Below, piece after piece: positions 26,226 through 35,962 of a DNA stretch of 64,000 nt. The notes under the pieces were generated by a model. The model was given only the letters and a program-made list of their open reading frames with translations, made no database searches and was not told the origin of the DNA. Each line of letters starts with the position of its first letter. Position 1 is the stretch's first letter. This stretch comes from Leptolyngbya ohadii IS1 (lineage in GTDB: Bacteria > Cyanobacteriota > Cyanobacteriia > Elainellales > Elainellaceae). The translations under genes were made by a program, and so were the position numbers. The stretch is from NCBI RefSeq assembly GCF_002215035.1, contig NZ_NKFP01000006.1:3873080-3937079 (forward strand), given 5' to 3'.

Positions 26226-26552
26226 ATGAGTAGCGTCGTCACAATTTCGGATACCGAGTTTCCCAATGAAGTCCTGAGTGCCGATCAGCCCGTGCTGGTC
26301 TACTTTTGGGCGTCCTGGTGTGGACCCTGTCGGCTGATGTCCCCGGTAATGGACTGGGCAGCCAACCAGTATGGCGATCGTCTCAAAGTCGTCAAAATGG
26401 AGATAGACCCCAATCCCGAATCGGTAGCTCAGTGCAAGGTGGAAGGTGTGCCTGCGCTGCGGCTGTTCAAGGATGGACAGCTTGTAGAATCGATCGAAGG
26501 CGCAATGAGCAAACAGAAAGTGGAAGAATTCCTGGGCGCTGGGCTGAATTAG
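26226..26552 (+). CDS. Thioredoxin-family protein
   Basis: 108 residues, a single thioredoxin fold with the redox motif FWASWCGPCRLMSP (Cys about 32 and 35) and the cis-Pro in VEGVPALRLFKDGQ. It reduces protein disulfides in the cytoplasm and draws electrons from ferredoxin- or NADPH-dependent reductases. The N-terminus is less like thioredoxin m and nearer to the cyanobacterial TrxQ/TrxB-like group; I do not assign a letter. It is followed after 56 bases by the aminotransferase on the same strand. Confidence 0.9.
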   Translation: MSSVVTISDTEFPNEVLSADQPVLVYFWASWCGPCRLMSPVMDWAANQYGDRLKVVKMEIDPNPESVAQCKVEGVPALRLFKDGQLVESIEGAMSKQKVEEFLGAGLN

Positions 26553-26608
26553 CTAAAATGATTTGGGCTGAGATAATTCGGGGTTTGTCCCTTACTCGAT
26601 GACCTCCT

Positions 26609-27778
26609 ATGCAACTCGCCGATCGCCTTTCTCCCCTGCAAGCCAACGTATTTGCCGATATGGATCGGGCAAAGGCAAAAGCCAGAGCCGCCGGACTCGA
26701 CGTGATTGATTTGTCCCTCGGTTCTTCTGATTTGCCGACTCCTGCCCCCGTCCTGGACACGATCGCCCGATCGCTCCAAGATCCATCCACCCACGGCTAT
26801 CTGCTGTTTCACGGCACGCAGGCATTTCGGCGATCGGTTGCCCAGTGGTACGAGCGCAAATTTGGCATCGCCGTTGATCCGGAAACGGAAGTCCTGCCGC
26901 TGATTGGCTCCCAGGAAGGCACAGCTCACCTCCCCCTTGCTGTCCTGAATCCCGGCGATTTTGCCCTGCTGCTCGATCCGGGCTACCCCTCCCACGCGGG
27001 CGGCGTGTACCTGGCGGGCGGACAAATTTACCCCATGCCGCTACTGGCGGAAAATAACTTCCTGCCTGTATTCGAGGATGTCCCAACTCCCGTACTGGCG
27101 CAGGCTCGCATGATGGTGCTGAGCTACCCACACAACCCAACCACCGCCACCGCCTCGATCGCGTTTTTCCAAAAAGCCGTTACCTTCTGCGAACAGCACA
27201 ATCTAGTTCTCGTGCATGACTTTCCCTACGTGGATCTGTACTTCGAGGGCAGTGCGCCGCCTTCCGTACTTCAGGCAGACCCGGAGAAGCGGGTGTCGAT
27301 CGAATTTTTTACGATGTCCAAGTCCTACAACATGGGCGGTTTTCGCGTCGGTTATGCGATCGGCAACGCGGAGCTGATCCGGGCACTGCGGCAAATTAAG
27401 GCGGTCGTAGACTTTAATCAGTATCTCGGCATTTTGAACGGAGCCAGTGAAGCTCTCACCGGAGATCAGAAACCTGTAGCCCAGGTAGTTGAAACCTTCC
27501 GTCAGCGGCGCGATGCCTTTGTGACTGCCCTGAATCGGATTGGTTGGGAAGTACCTCGCCCTCAAGCTGCGATGTATGTGTGGGCAAAGTTACCCGATCG
27601 CTGGTCGAATCATTCCATGCAGTTTGCGATCGATCTGGTGGAACAAACGGGAGTGGCTGTGGCACCCGGATCGGGATTTGGTAAATCGGGCGAAGGCTAT
27701 GTGCGGTTTGCCCTGGTGCATGACCCGGAGATTCTGGAAACGGCAGTCGATCGGATAGCGAAATTTATTAACGGTTAA
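26609..27778 (+). CDS. Class I/II PLP-dependent aminotransferase
   Basis: 389 residues, fold type I. The N-terminus (LSPLQANVFADMDRAKAKARAAGLDVIDLSLGSSDLPTP) and THGYLLFHGTQAFR belong to the LL-diaminopimelate/alanine/aspartate aminotransferase group. Cofactor residues: NPTTATA (Asn for the carboxylate), VHDFPYVDLYF (Asp and Tyr for PLP), and the Schiff-base Lys in FTMSKSYNMGGFRVGYAIG (about 237). The Arg for the substrate carboxylate is in EGYVRFALVHD. It may use aspartate, alanine or an LL-diaminopimelate-like substrate. Motifs alone do not settle which. Confidence 0.88.
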   Translation: MQLADRLSPLQANVFADMDRAKAKARAAGLDVIDLSLGSSDLPTPAPVLDTIARSLQDPSTHGYLLFHGTQAFRRSVAQWYERKFGIAVDPETEVLPLIGSQEGTAHLPLAVLNPGDFALLLDPGYPSHAGGVYLAGGQIYPMPLLAENNFLPVFEDVPTPVLAQARMMVLSYPHNPTTATASIAFFQKAVTFCEQHNLVLVHDFPYVDLYFEGSAPPSVLQADPEKRVSIEFFTMSKSYNMGGFRVGYAIGNAELIRALRQIKAVVDFNQYLGILNGASEALTGDQKPVAQVVETFRQRRDAFVTALNRIGWEVPRPQAAMYVWAKLPDRWSNHSMQFAIDLVEQTGVAVAPGSGFGKSGEGYVRFALVHDPEILETAVDRIAKFING

Positions 27779-27793
27779 GCCTCACAATTGAGC

Positions 27794-28519
27794 CTAGCGG
27801 ACATCCTCATAGAATCGCTTCAGATAATCCGCCGACACGCCGATTCCCCACAAAAACCCGACATACAGATAAATCCAGTTCGCCTTCCAAAATCCCCATT
27901 TTGCCACCCGCCGATCGGAGGAAAACACCACGCGATCGATCAGGCGAATTTTGCCGTAGCGTACCAGCTTCAGACACAAATCTGCCTCCTCCATGATGGG
28001 CAGTGCTGGATCGAAGCCACCGCAGTCTGCAAAGATCGATCGTCTACAAAACATCACCTGGTCGCCAAACAGCAGTCTGAGTCCGCGCAAAAATAAATGG
28101 GGACGAAACAGCAGCGGCGCGTAGTAGGTTTTGAGATAGTTGTGCAGGGAAGTAATCCAGCGGGTGCGTGTCTTGCCCGTCATCAGGGAAATGAATCCAC
28201 CTCCAGCAATTTCAGAACTCGCGAGCGTCTGTTGCAGGAGCGTCACCAGATCATCGGGCACCAGTGTATCGGCATGGACAAAGCAGAGAATATCCCCGGT
28301 TGCCGCTGCCGCCCCCCGATTCATCTGGATCGCTCGTCCGGCAGAACTGTGAATCACCGAAATATTCATCGCATCAGCAATGGCGATCGTGCTGTCTCGA
28401 CTGCCACCATCCACTACAAAAATTTCATGGGCGGGCGGGTCAAGCTGCTTCAATTGGCGCAGGTTTTTTTCCAGACAGACAGATTCATTCAGGGTCGGAA
28501 TAATGACCGAGACACGCAT
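27794..28519 (-). CDS. Glycosyltransferase family 2, TIGR04283-like
   Basis: About 241 residues from the ATG at 28519 (MRVSVIIPTLNE); an ATG at 28531 would add four residues. GT2 features: VSVIIPTLNES, VDGGSRDSTIAIA, the metal-binding FVHADTLVP (DxD-like), then GGFDPALPIMEEADLCLKLVRYGK. The ending has one probable membrane-associated stretch (IYLYVGFLWGIGVSADYL). The TIGR04283 group is named after arsenosugar gene clusters, but most members lie outside such clusters, and no arsenic genes are here. The gene converges with the aminotransferase, their stops 15 bases apart. Confidence 0.85.
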   Translation of the reverse strand: MRVSVIIPTLNESVCLEKNLRQLKQLDPPAHEIFVVDGGSRDSTIAIADAMNISVIHSSAGRAIQMNRGAAAATGDILCFVHADTLVPDDLVTLLQQTLASSEIAGGGFISLMTGKTRTRWITSLHNYLKTYYAPLLFRPHLFLRGLRLLFGDQVMFCRRSIFADCGGFDPALPIMEEADLCLKLVRYGKIRLIDRVVFSSDRRVAKWGFWKANWIYLYVGFLWGIGVSADYLKRFYEDVR

Positions 28520-28545
28520 GGGCAAAGCCAATCAAGGTGGTTTGT

Positions 28546-28623
28546 GGTGAAGTGTTGGATGAAGTGCTGGATGAATCTTCGGATGACGTTTTAGATGAAG
28601 GCTTAGATGGATTTTTCGATGAA
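28546..28623. repeat. Degenerate 12-bp tandem repeat
   Basis: Six and a half units of about 12 bases, each opening with GATGAA or a close variant (28546, 28558, 28570, 28582, 28594, 28606, 28618). It lies just upstream of the family 2 glycosyltransferase and reads as Asp-Glu-x-Leu repeats on the + strand, but no gene uses that frame. Confidence 0.75.
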
Positions 28624-28704
28624 CATTGCGACTATGATAGGCTTTACGGCTAAAGTTCTCTAGCGGGTCTCTTGCAAAAATTTCGCCCCAAACTCGACCA
28701 GCAG

Positions 28705-28728
28705 AAAAGGGAGGCAAAAAAACCTCCC
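28705..28728 (-). terminator. Terminator after the PAS-LuxR gene
   Basis: On the minus strand GGGAGG (28723-28728) pairs with CCTCCC (28709-28714) around a T-rich loop and is followed by four T. It lies 95 bases after the stop codon. Confidence 0.6.
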
Positions 28729-28822
28729 CAAGGATGGAACTCTTTTATTTTGCGGATATTTAACCGGGGTTTCGGGTATTTCCGCTACTGGATTAGCGAT
28801 CGGTGAGGGAATAGACGGTCGC

Positions 28823-29464
28823 TTAACTACTCAAACACTCCGTTGCCTCCCGTCGGGCATGGATATTCTTAACGTGTTTCTTCACCGTGTCTTCTGCAAT
28901 ATGCAGTTGGGCAGCAATTTGCTTGTAGGTACAGCCAATTCGCTTCAGCAGCCAGACCTCGGTTTCGCGATTGGTGAGTCCATATTTCAACGCTTCTGCG
29001 ATCGCCCGATAGCGAGCAGATTCATACTGGTCTTCTAGCGTGATCAGCAAACAGGGACGGGCAACTTCTTCTAAGTCAAGCCAGCGAACGCGAACCCGAA
29101 TTAGCGATTCCTGAATCCGCAGTTCTTCATCAAGGGTAATGGCGCGAAGGGTCGGTTCTTTCGTGAGGTCGTCGAGCAAGTTGCGGTCTTTTGTGAGCGA
29201 TCGACAGATGCGCCAGATGGCTGGGTGGAGCGTGGGTTTTGTGCCCGAATAGGCTCCAATTTGACGGCAGATTTGTTGGGCATAGCGATTGGCATGAATC
29301 ACTTCACCCTTGTCCGTCACAATCAGAATGCCATCGCCTAAACACTCTAGAACGCTCTGCAAGAGCGATAGCGGTTTTGCCCCATTGGGCACATTCTCGG
29401 TATGGCTTGTAAAACTATCAGAGGAGGTAAACAACGACCCGATCGAGTGAAGATTGTTATACAT
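28823..29464 (-). CDS. PAS-domain LuxR-family transcriptional regulator
   Basis: 213 residues. An N-terminal PAS-like sensor (about 34-145: LQSVLECLGDGILIVTDKGEVIHANRYAQQICRQIG) is followed by a C-terminal LuxR helix-turn-helix (about 160-208: YGLTNRETEVWLLKRIGCTYKQIAAQLHIAEDTVKKHVKNIHARRE). It has no phospho-receiver domain, so the signal is probably a bound ligand, redox state or protein contact. The operator and regulon are unknown. It is transcribed alone with its own terminator. The upstream 490-base gap carries no other gene. Confidence 0.88.
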   Translation of the reverse strand: MYNNLHSIGSLFTSSDSFTSHTENVPNGAKPLSLLQSVLECLGDGILIVTDKGEVIHANRYAQQICRQIGAYSGTKPTLHPAIWRICRSLTKDRNLLDDLTKEPTLRAITLDEELRIQESLIRVRVRWLDLEEVARPCLLITLEDQYESARYRAIAEALKYGLTNRETEVWLLKRIGCTYKQIAAQLHIAEDTVKKHVKNIHARREATECLSS

Positions 29465-29959
29465 AATGGGTTCATTTGGGGGCTTTTAAATGAACAGGAT
29501 CAACCTCAGGCAGCAACTCGCTTCGGTGTAATTTTCGAGAAAACGAACTGATTGAGGCTTGATTTAATCAAAAACGTCTGTTTCTCAATTCGCGTGTTCT
29601 GTTATGCCACTACAACAACTGCGCTCTTGATTTCGGTCGGGAATCCCGAATTGACGACTGCCCTCAGACGCAAAAAAACGACCAATTGATGAACTGGTCG
29701 AATTTCTGGGAAATAAAATTAGGGGCTAAATAGGGGGTTAACTCTGGTGAGACTGCCTGCGTCTATTTCGCTTTTATTTTACTTTTATTACGCTTCTGCT
29801 TTGCTTCCGTAATCCTCTTTACACCCGCTGAAGTTCCTCATCCGGAAAGCATTCCCTGAAAAAGGGGATTAGCGTCCTTGCACACCTGCCTCACAGAATG
29901 CCTTACGCGATGATCCGTCAAACACCCTGCTTCAAGCGGATTGCCTTAAACGCCTTACC
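29465..29959. other. Intergenic region between the PAS-LuxR gene and gmk
   Basis: About 490 bases, no gene seen. Holds the LuxR-gene promoter region on the left and a clear minus-strand terminator at 29672-29700. The 260 bases between that terminator and the gmk stop would be an unusually long 3' UTR or could hide a small RNA. Confidence 0.4.
29672..29700 (-). terminator. Rho-independent terminator after gmk
   Basis: On the minus strand CGACCA (29695-29700) pairs with TGGTCG (29679-29684) around a 10-base loop, and the stem is followed by seven T. It is 260 bases past the gmk stop codon. Confidence 0.7.
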
Positions 29960-30523
29960 TTAAACGCCTGCGGGAGCAAACAGAGCATCTTCAATGCGTT
30001 CGAGCGTCTTCTCTAGATCGTCGTTGACCACCTGGATATCAAACTCGTCCGCTGCGTTAATTTCCGCCCTTGCCCGTGACAACCGCCGCACGATCGCCTC
30101 TTCCGAATCCTGGGCACGATGCCGCAGCCGATACTCTAGCTCATCCAGGGACGGAGGCAGAATAAAAATCCGCAGCGCATCAGGGAAAGTTTTGCGAATT
30201 TGTCTGGCACCCTCTAGCTCAATCTCCAGCACAACCAACCGACCCTGGCGAATCTTTTCCTCCACGGGGCGGCGTGGCGTACCGTAATAGTTGCCTGCAA
30301 ATTCTGCCCATTCCAGCAGTTCACCCTGGGCAACCATTCGCTCAAACTCAATACGGCTCACAAACTGATAGTGCTGCCCGTCAATCTCACCGGGACGGGG
30401 TTGGCGCGTTGTGGCAGAAACGGACAGATAAAGGTCAGAATGTCGCTTGAGCAGCGCTTTCATGATGGTGCCTTTGCCGACACCGCTTGGTCCAGTTAGT
30501 ACAATCAGTCTGCCAGTTCCCAT
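29960..30523 (-). CDS. gmk: Guanylate kinase
   Basis: 187 residues, phosphorylates GMP to GDP. The P-loop GPSGVGKGT (about 11-19), the GMP-binding [17 protein letters not shown] with the expected Ser, Arg and Tyr, and the lid-region Arg residues ([21 protein letters not shown]) are intact. The C-terminus is of normal length. It follows the remA-like gene on the same strand after 95 bases. That order is common in cyanobacteria and Firmicutes. Confidence 0.95.
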   Translation of the reverse strand: MGTGRLIVLTGPSGVGKGTIMKALLKRHSDLYLSVSATTRQPRPGEIDGQHYQFVSRIEFERMVAQGELLEWAEFAGNYYGTPRRPVEEKIRQGRLVVLEIELEGARQIRKTFPDALRIFILPPSLDELEYRLRHRAQDSEEAIVRRLSRARAEINAADEFDIQVVNDDLEKTLERIEDALFAPAGV

Positions 30524-30618
30524 AAGACGCCAATTCTCTCACGCAGCTAGAGGGTGATTAGTAAACTATCTTACTAAATAGTGGAGGTTTGAGCAGGGCG
30601 GTTTATCCCTACCTTGAT

Positions 30619-30882
30619 TTAGGCTTCAACAACCCCCTCCTTGTGAATCACAAAGCGATTCGCAACAGTTTCAGGCTGGATTGCCGAAAGCACAACATGC
30701 CCATCGTCCATAATGATCACGGCGCGAGTACGTCGTCCGTAGGTTGCATCTACCAGTTTGCCGCCATCCTTGGCATCGCCGATGATTCGCTTAATGGGAG
30801 CAGACTCCGGGCTGACGATCGCAATTACCCGATTTGCAGAAACAATGTTGCCAAAACCAATGTTGATAAGCCGGATATCCAT
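30619..30882 (-). CDS. RemA-like DUF370 protein
   Basis: 87 residues, the standard size. The sequence [34 protein letters not shown] and the following [29 protein letters not shown] are the DUF370/RemA family pattern. In Bacillus, RemA is a DNA-binding activator of matrix genes; for cyanobacteria the role is unproven. Its pairing with gmk is the usual genomic neighbourhood. It is divergent from the RqcH-like gene. Confidence 0.9.
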   Translation of the reverse strand: MDIRLINIGFGNIVSANRVIAIVSPESAPIKRIIGDAKDGGKLVDATYGRRTRAVIIMDDGHVVLSAIQPETVANRFVIHKEGVVEA

Positions 30883-31135
30883 AATGAAAGTAGAAAGCTT
30901 GAACTTGACCCGATAAGATGCAAATTCATGGAATTGACTGCTAAAAATTCACTTGCAGCAGAAAAAACAAAATTTCTGCTGGAATCTTGCCTCCAAGCAG
31001 GGTATTTCTATCTTAGGATAGATGCTCCCGTTGAGAAAAAAGTATTTCGCAACTAATCGCAGTATAAATTTCATAATTCGCAGCTTCATTTAAATTTCGA
31101 TAAGTTTAGCTGAACCACCACTCCTAGAAATTGCT

Positions 31136-32890
31136 GTGCAACCCGTCGATTACACCACTTTTCAGGCGATTTGTGCTGAACTCAGGCAAATCTGGCTCCC
31201 GGCAAGACTGGAGCAGGTTTACCAGCGCGATCGATATACCGTTTGTCTTGCTCTACGAACATTGAATCAGCGGGGCTGGCTGACTCTTTCCTGGCATCCC
31301 CAAGCAGCTCGAATGGGAATAGGTGAACCGCCGCCACGCACACCCGATACATTTACCTTCAGTCAGCAGTTGCGGCATCAGTTGGGCAATCTAGCACTGG
31401 TCGCGATCGAACCGCTTGCGCCCTGGGAACGGGTGGCGGATTTGCAGTTTGCTCGCCGTCCTGGTGAAGCTGCGCTATGGCATTTGCTGGTCGAGATTCA
31501 GGGAAACTACAGCAACGTGGTTCTAACCAATCAGGACAATATTATTGTGACGGCGGCGCATCAGGTGAGTTCCCAGCAGTCAAGTGTTCGTCCCATTCAA
31601 ACCGGACAGACCTACGAAGCTCCTCCACATCCTGCTGGTCGTACTCCCAGTCTAGACGAAGGATTCGATCGCTGGCAGGAACGCCTGAGCCTAATTCCCG
31701 ATCCGCTGCGACGGGCATTGATTAAAACCTATCGTGGACTCAGTTCTGCCCTGGTATTATCGATGCTTCAGGCAGCAGAGCTTTCCCCCGATCAGACCAC
31801 CGATACCCTTACTTCAAAAGAATGGGCGCGGCTGTTCGATCGCTGGCAGACCTGGCTTAAAACCCTTAACGCAGAAGAGTTCCAGCCAGGATGGTTGGCG
31901 CAGGGAGGCTATACGGTTTTAGGCTGGGGGGCAGTGCGCCCGGCGGAATCGGTGCAGCAGATGATCGATCGCTACTATACCGATCAGCTCAACCATCAGG
32001 AATTTACTCAGCTTCGGCATCAGATCAGCCAGCGTCTCGCCAATTTATTGAAAAAGCTGTCTCAAAAGGCGCAGGGATTTCGCGATCGGCTCCAGCAGTC
32101 CGGCGAGGCAGACGACTACCGGGAAAAAGCCGACCTGCTGATGGCACACCTGCACGAATGGCAGCCGGGAATGAAGCAGATCCAGCTTGCGGATTTCGAG
32201 ACGGGACAGCCTGTTAAAATTCCCCTCGATCCCGAAAAAAATGCCGTCCAGAATGCCCAGGCACTCTACAAACGGCACCAAAAATTAAAGCGTTCTAAAG
32301 ATGCGATCGAGCCTTTACTCGCAGATGTTGAGGCAGAAATTAACTATTTAGAACAGGTGGAGGTGGGGATTAATCAGGTCGATCGCTACCGCACCTCCGA
32401 CGATCTCGATTCTTTGGAAGAAATTCGCGAGGAGCTAATCCAGCAAGGCTATTTGGAAGACCCGGAGCAGAAGTACCGCAGCAGTGCCAGCAACGCCAAC
32501 CAGACAAACTTCCTGCGCTACCGCACCCCCAACCAGTTTGAAGTGCTGATCGGACGCAACAACCGCCAGAACGATCTGCTCACCTTCCGCACTGCCAACG
32601 ACTACGATTTGTGGTTTCACACCCAGGAAATTCCGGGGAGCCACGTTCTGCTGCGCCTCGATCCGGGTGCAGTTCCCGATGAGGTCGATTTGCAGTTTAC
32701 CGCCGATCTTGCTGCCTACTACAGCCGTGCCCGTCAGAGCGATCAGGCTCCTGTGGTCTACACCGAACCCAAACAGGTCTTCAAACCCAAAGGGGCAAAA
32801 CCCGGCATTGCCATCTATAAACAGGAGCGAATTATCTGGGGACAGCCGCAGAAAGGACGATCGATCGTGGAGAGTGCGGAAGCTTTGTAA
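31136..32890 (+). CDS. rqcH: Rqc2/RqcH-like NFACT protein
   Basis: 584 residues with GTG start. Domain order is NFACT-N (about 1-210), a coiled coil (about 280-440) and NFACT-R at the end, with FLRYRTPNQFEVLIGRNNRQNDLLTF and the signature DLWFHTQEIPGSHVLLR (about 483-500). RqcH binds obstructed 50S ribosomal subunits and adds alanine tails to stalled nascent chains for degradation. Older annotation calls the family fibronectin-binding, which is misleading. The GTG choice places the normal N-terminus (MQPVDYTTFQAICAELRQ) at 31136. Confidence 0.9.
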   Translation: MQPVDYTTFQAICAELRQIWLPARLEQVYQRDRYTVCLALRTLNQRGWLTLSWHPQAARMGIGEPPPRTPDTFTFSQQLRHQLGNLALVAIEPLAPWERVADLQFARRPGEAALWHLLVEIQGNYSNVVLTNQDNIIVTAAHQVSSQQSSVRPIQTGQTYEAPPHPAGRTPSLDEGFDRWQERLSLIPDPLRRALIKTYRGLSSALVLSMLQAAELSPDQTTDTLTSKEWARLFDRWQTWLKTLNAEEFQPGWLAQGGYTVLGWGAVRPAESVQQMIDRYYTDQLNHQEFTQLRHQISQRLANLLKKLSQKAQGFRDRLQQSGEADDYREKADLLMAHLHEWQPGMKQIQLADFETGQPVKIPLDPEKNAVQNAQALYKRHQKLKRSKDAIEPLLADVEAEINYLEQVEVGINQVDRYRTSDDLDSLEEIREELIQQGYLEDPEQKYRSSASNANQTNFLRYRTPNQFEVLIGRNNRQNDLLTFRTANDYDLWFHTQEIPGSHVLLRLDPGAVPDEVDLQFTADLAAYYSRARQSDQAPVVYTEPKQVFKPKGAKPGIAIYKQERIIWGQPQKGRSIVESAEAL

Positions 32891-32951
32891 ACCTTGCGAA
32901 CCTCTAAATCCCTTAACCTCTGAATCCCTTAATGATCATGAATGGTCATGC

Positions 32952-33356
32952 CTACGGGTTTTGGGAAGCTGGGGCTGCATCGGGGCTGGATGTTGCTGAA
33001 TCGCTGCCGGACGACGGTTGGGCATTAGATTCGGGCTGAGCTGCGTCAGATTCAGGAGACGAATTGGCAGGCGCAGGACTGGGAACCGTGATGTTAATGT
33101 CTGGAGCCTTAACCTCAGGCGCTTTGGGTTGCGGGACTGGTACAACTTCTCTCGTACGCTCAATCACTGTATTTTGGCGGGGGGCTTCCGCAGGCTGTCT
33201 GTTCAAAAGTGCGTAAGCAGCGATTCCTGCGCCCACTAAACCGGCGATCGCAATTCCCACGGCAACTCCTCCTGCGGCGCTGCTGTTTTCGCGATCGATT
33301 TGAGCCTGTCGGCGTAGCTCATTGTCGTAGATTTCCCGGTCTCGTAAATTTCGCAT
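32952..33356 (-). CDS. Single-pass membrane protein with Pro/Ser-rich tail
   Basis: 134 residues from the ATG at 33356, chosen because GGAGGAA lies 6 bases upstream; the longer frame to 33437 lacks such a site. The N-terminal part is charged and coil-like (MRNLRDREIYDNELRRQAQIDREN). A helix of Gly/Ala/Ile (AGGVAVGIAIAGLVGAGIAAYALL) follows, and then an extracytoplasmic-type linker of Pro, Ser, Asn and Glu to the end. I do not recognise a family. It may be a general-stress or envelope protein; nothing in the neighbourhood decides this. Confidence 0.7.
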   Translation of the reverse strand: MRNLRDREIYDNELRRQAQIDRENSSAAGGVAVGIAIAGLVGAGIAAYALLNRQPAEAPRQNTVIERTREVVPVPQPKAPEVKAPDINITVPSPAPANSSPESDAAQPESNAQPSSGSDSATSSPDAAPASQNP

Positions 33357-33648
33357 GGTTAATTCCTCCGCAGTACTGAATGCAGTTGAATGCACAAGAT
33401 CGAATGCACGAGAATATGCAAGCAAATGTGCAAGCAAATGTGCAAAACGTTTGTCTAATAAAGGTAGAAATCTTTTCTTTGACGGTCGAAGATAATCAAC
33501 AGACCTTGCTGTTGTAACTTCCGTATCTCTTGCACCCGTAAATCAAAAATAGCCGCCCCTCATCAGGAAATCATTCTTCCCAATGGGGGGTAGCTTTCTA
33601 TACCGTAAGAAATGACCTGCTCAGCAGTTCTGTGCCGGAGCGATGGAA

Positions 33649-35538
33649 TTAGACGAGCAGTTCGCCTGTTTCCTGAAGCTGGTGCAATCGGTGATAGATG
33701 CCACCATGATCCAGCAGTTCATCGTGACTGCCCACCTCCATAATTTGCCCCTGATCCAGCACCACAATCTGATCTGCTTCTCGGACGGTACTTAGTCGAT
33801 GGGCAATGATAATCGTGGTTCTTGTACCCAGAATCGATCGCATGGCAAGCTGGATCGATCGCTCGGACTCATAATCGAGGCTGGACGTGGCTTCGTCGAA
33901 TACCAGTACATCGGGATTCATCAGTAAGGCTCTGGCGATACCCAGCCGCTGACGCTGACCGCCGGATAGTCTAACTCCCCGTTCACCGACGATCGTGCGA
34001 TAGCCCTGGGGCAACAGCCGCACAAATTCATCGACTCTGGCAATTTGACAGGCTTCCTCGATTTCGGCAGGGGTGGCGTGGGGATTGCCGTAGGTGAGGT
34101 TATCCAGCAGGGTCCCGTTAAACACATCCACTTCCTGATGGACGATCGCCAGTCTGCGCCGATAGCCCGTGACATCCAGTTGGCGGGTGTCCTGTCCATC
34201 GATCAGAATGCGTCCGTGCTGCGGATCGAAGTAGCGGAACAGCAGTTTGACCAGCGTCGATTTACCGGAACCCGATCGCCCCACCAGCGCAACCGTTTGC
34301 TTGGGTTGGATCAGCAAATTGATGTCCTTCAGGACAGGACGATCGGCATCGTAGCCAAAGGAGACGCGATCGAAATGCACCTTCCCGGTGAACTCGTACT
34401 GTCTCACGGCTTCGGGCTGCTCCAGCTCCACAGAGTCCTGACCATCGGGCAACTGCATAAACTCGTGGTAGCGCAGCATCGAGGAATAGCGGCGGGCAAA
34501 CACCTCTGCCAGGGAGCTGATCGGCTCCAGTTCGGAATATGCCATGCTGGAAACCGTCAGCGTCGTCACGAAATGCCCCAGGGAAACCTCGCCGCGCACC
34601 GTTGTCCACAGCGTCAGCGACAGGATGGTAAACACGCACACCTGAATTACAAACCGCTGCCAGGTAAACAGGGTGACGTAGCCCCGGTGAATCCGATCGA
34701 TCACCACTTTGAGTTCGCGATCGAATCGCCGCTTTTGCCGCTCCAGTTCTGCCGCTTCGGTGGCAAATGCCTTCACCGTTTTGATGTTGGTGATAATTTC
34801 CGAGGTGCGGCTTTCGGTGTTTTCCATGTGGCGATCGAGGAATTCTTCCCGCCGAATCAGGTCTTTCAATCCCCGCAGGGTAAAGGCAAGGATAAAGATA
34901 AACGAGGCGAGAAACAGCAGCGCGATCCGCCATTCGATCAGCAAAATCACAACAAAGATGCCGACGATTCGCAGCAGTTTGGGAATCAGATCGCCTGCAA
35001 TTTCAGGATATGTCCAGGTATGGTTCGAGAGCCCGCGTGCCACCCGTCCAGCAATTCGACCCGGATTATTTTCGTCGTAGAACTCGATCGGCAGCTTGAG
35101 AATTTTCGCCACCGCCTGAATCGAGTGATCCCGCCGTGCCCGCAGAGGAATCGCCCAGTGAAACCAGTGGCTAATCCAGGGCTGAATCGGCGCACGCACG
35201 ACCGTCACCAGAAAGATCAGTCCCAGCAGCACTGCGAGCGAAAGTCCTTTATCTACCGGGAGTCCGGTGATGGTCGAGAAGGGAATTAGCAACCGCTGCA
35301 AAACAGCATCGATCGGCTGTCCGGAAAGCACATTGAGAATTTGTCCGATCGCATAGGGCGTGATCAGATCAATGATTTCAAACAGGCTGCTTGCAGTGAT
35401 GCTGAAGATAACCGCTGACCAATAGGATCGGAAGTAATGAATTAAGTTGCGATAGCTAGCCATAAGAAAGCGGTAGATGAAATAAGGTGAATGCTGACGT
35501 GAATATTCGGATAAAACTTGAGCAGTAGATTTTTTCAA
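33649..35538 (-). CDS. ABC exporter, membrane domain fused to ATPase
   Basis: 629 residues, a half-transporter of the lipid A/drug/peptide exporter type (MsbA/LmrA-like). Membrane domain about 35-365 with six helices; nucleotide-binding domain about 390-620. All ATPase motifs are intact: Walker A VGRSGSGKST, Q-loop IVHQEVDVF, signature RLSGGQRQRLGIARAL, Walker B VLVFDEATSSLD and the H-loop IIIAHRLST. It would dimerise. There is no protease domain. The substrate cannot be inferred; it is a lone gene beside a multisensor kinase. Confidence 0.93.
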   Translation of the reverse strand: MKKSTAQVLSEYSRQHSPYFIYRFLMASYRNLIHYFRSYWSAVIFSITASSLFEIIDLITPYAIGQILNVLSGQPIDAVLQRLLIPFSTITGLPVDKGLSLAVLLGLIFLVTVVRAPIQPWISHWFHWAIPLRARRDHSIQAVAKILKLPIEFYDENNPGRIAGRVARGLSNHTWTYPEIAGDLIPKLLRIVGIFVVILLIEWRIALLFLASFIFILAFTLRGLKDLIRREEFLDRHMENTESRTSEIITNIKTVKAFATEAAELERQKRRFDRELKVVIDRIHRGYVTLFTWQRFVIQVCVFTILSLTLWTTVRGEVSLGHFVTTLTVSSMAYSELEPISSLAEVFARRYSSMLRYHEFMQLPDGQDSVELEQPEAVRQYEFTGKVHFDRVSFGYDADRPVLKDINLLIQPKQTVALVGRSGSGKSTLVKLLFRYFDPQHGRILIDGQDTRQLDVTGYRRRLAIVHQEVDVFNGTLLDNLTYGNPHATPAEIEEACQIARVDEFVRLLPQGYRTIVGERGVRLSGGQRQRLGIARALLMNPDVLVFDEATSSLDYESERSIQLAMRSILGTRTTIIIAHRLSTVREADQIVVLDQGQIMEVGSHDELLDHGGIYHRLHQLQETGELLV

Positions 35539-35962
35539 GAAAAGCGATTCGTGATTCCTGATTCAAGCTAATTGGGCAATGAATAAACTTAAGCAGCAGA
35601 AAACATCCGGTTAGACGGCGGCACTGAACTTCTATTCAGAGAACCGAGCGAATCCAGAAATTAGCAGCTTTAAATAAAGACGAGAGTGACCTGGGAAATC
35701 TCAGATGGGTTAGGGCAGGCAATCACGATCGCGGAATTTGCACGACCAATCACAAAACTATCTGGATCGATCGGTAGTTGTTATTCGATTGGAATTCGAT
35801 TGGAATTCAATTGGACAGTGTTTCGCCCGCTTCAAGAGCATGTTTTTCTAGCAAACGATCGACACCACATCCAGCAAAGGAATTGTAGCACAATTGTAGT
35901 ATAGCAGTAGTTTAATAGAACAGCAGCTGAAATTTTGCCCTCTAATCTGTCCTCTTATCCGG
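35539..35962. other. Intergenic region upstream of the ABC exporter gene
   Basis: About 420 bases with no gene. An 11-bp unit, ATTCGATTGGA (last copy ATTCAATTGGA), is repeated three times at 35783-35815. The right part is the 3' side of the histidine-kinase gene; I saw no convincing terminator. Confidence 0.4.

Noticed and set aside
34045-35289. 414-codon + strand frame antisense to the ABC exporter
   Set aside because: It is the reverse strand of a clear ABC transporter; the product is rich in His, Arg and Gln as expected of an antisense shadow.
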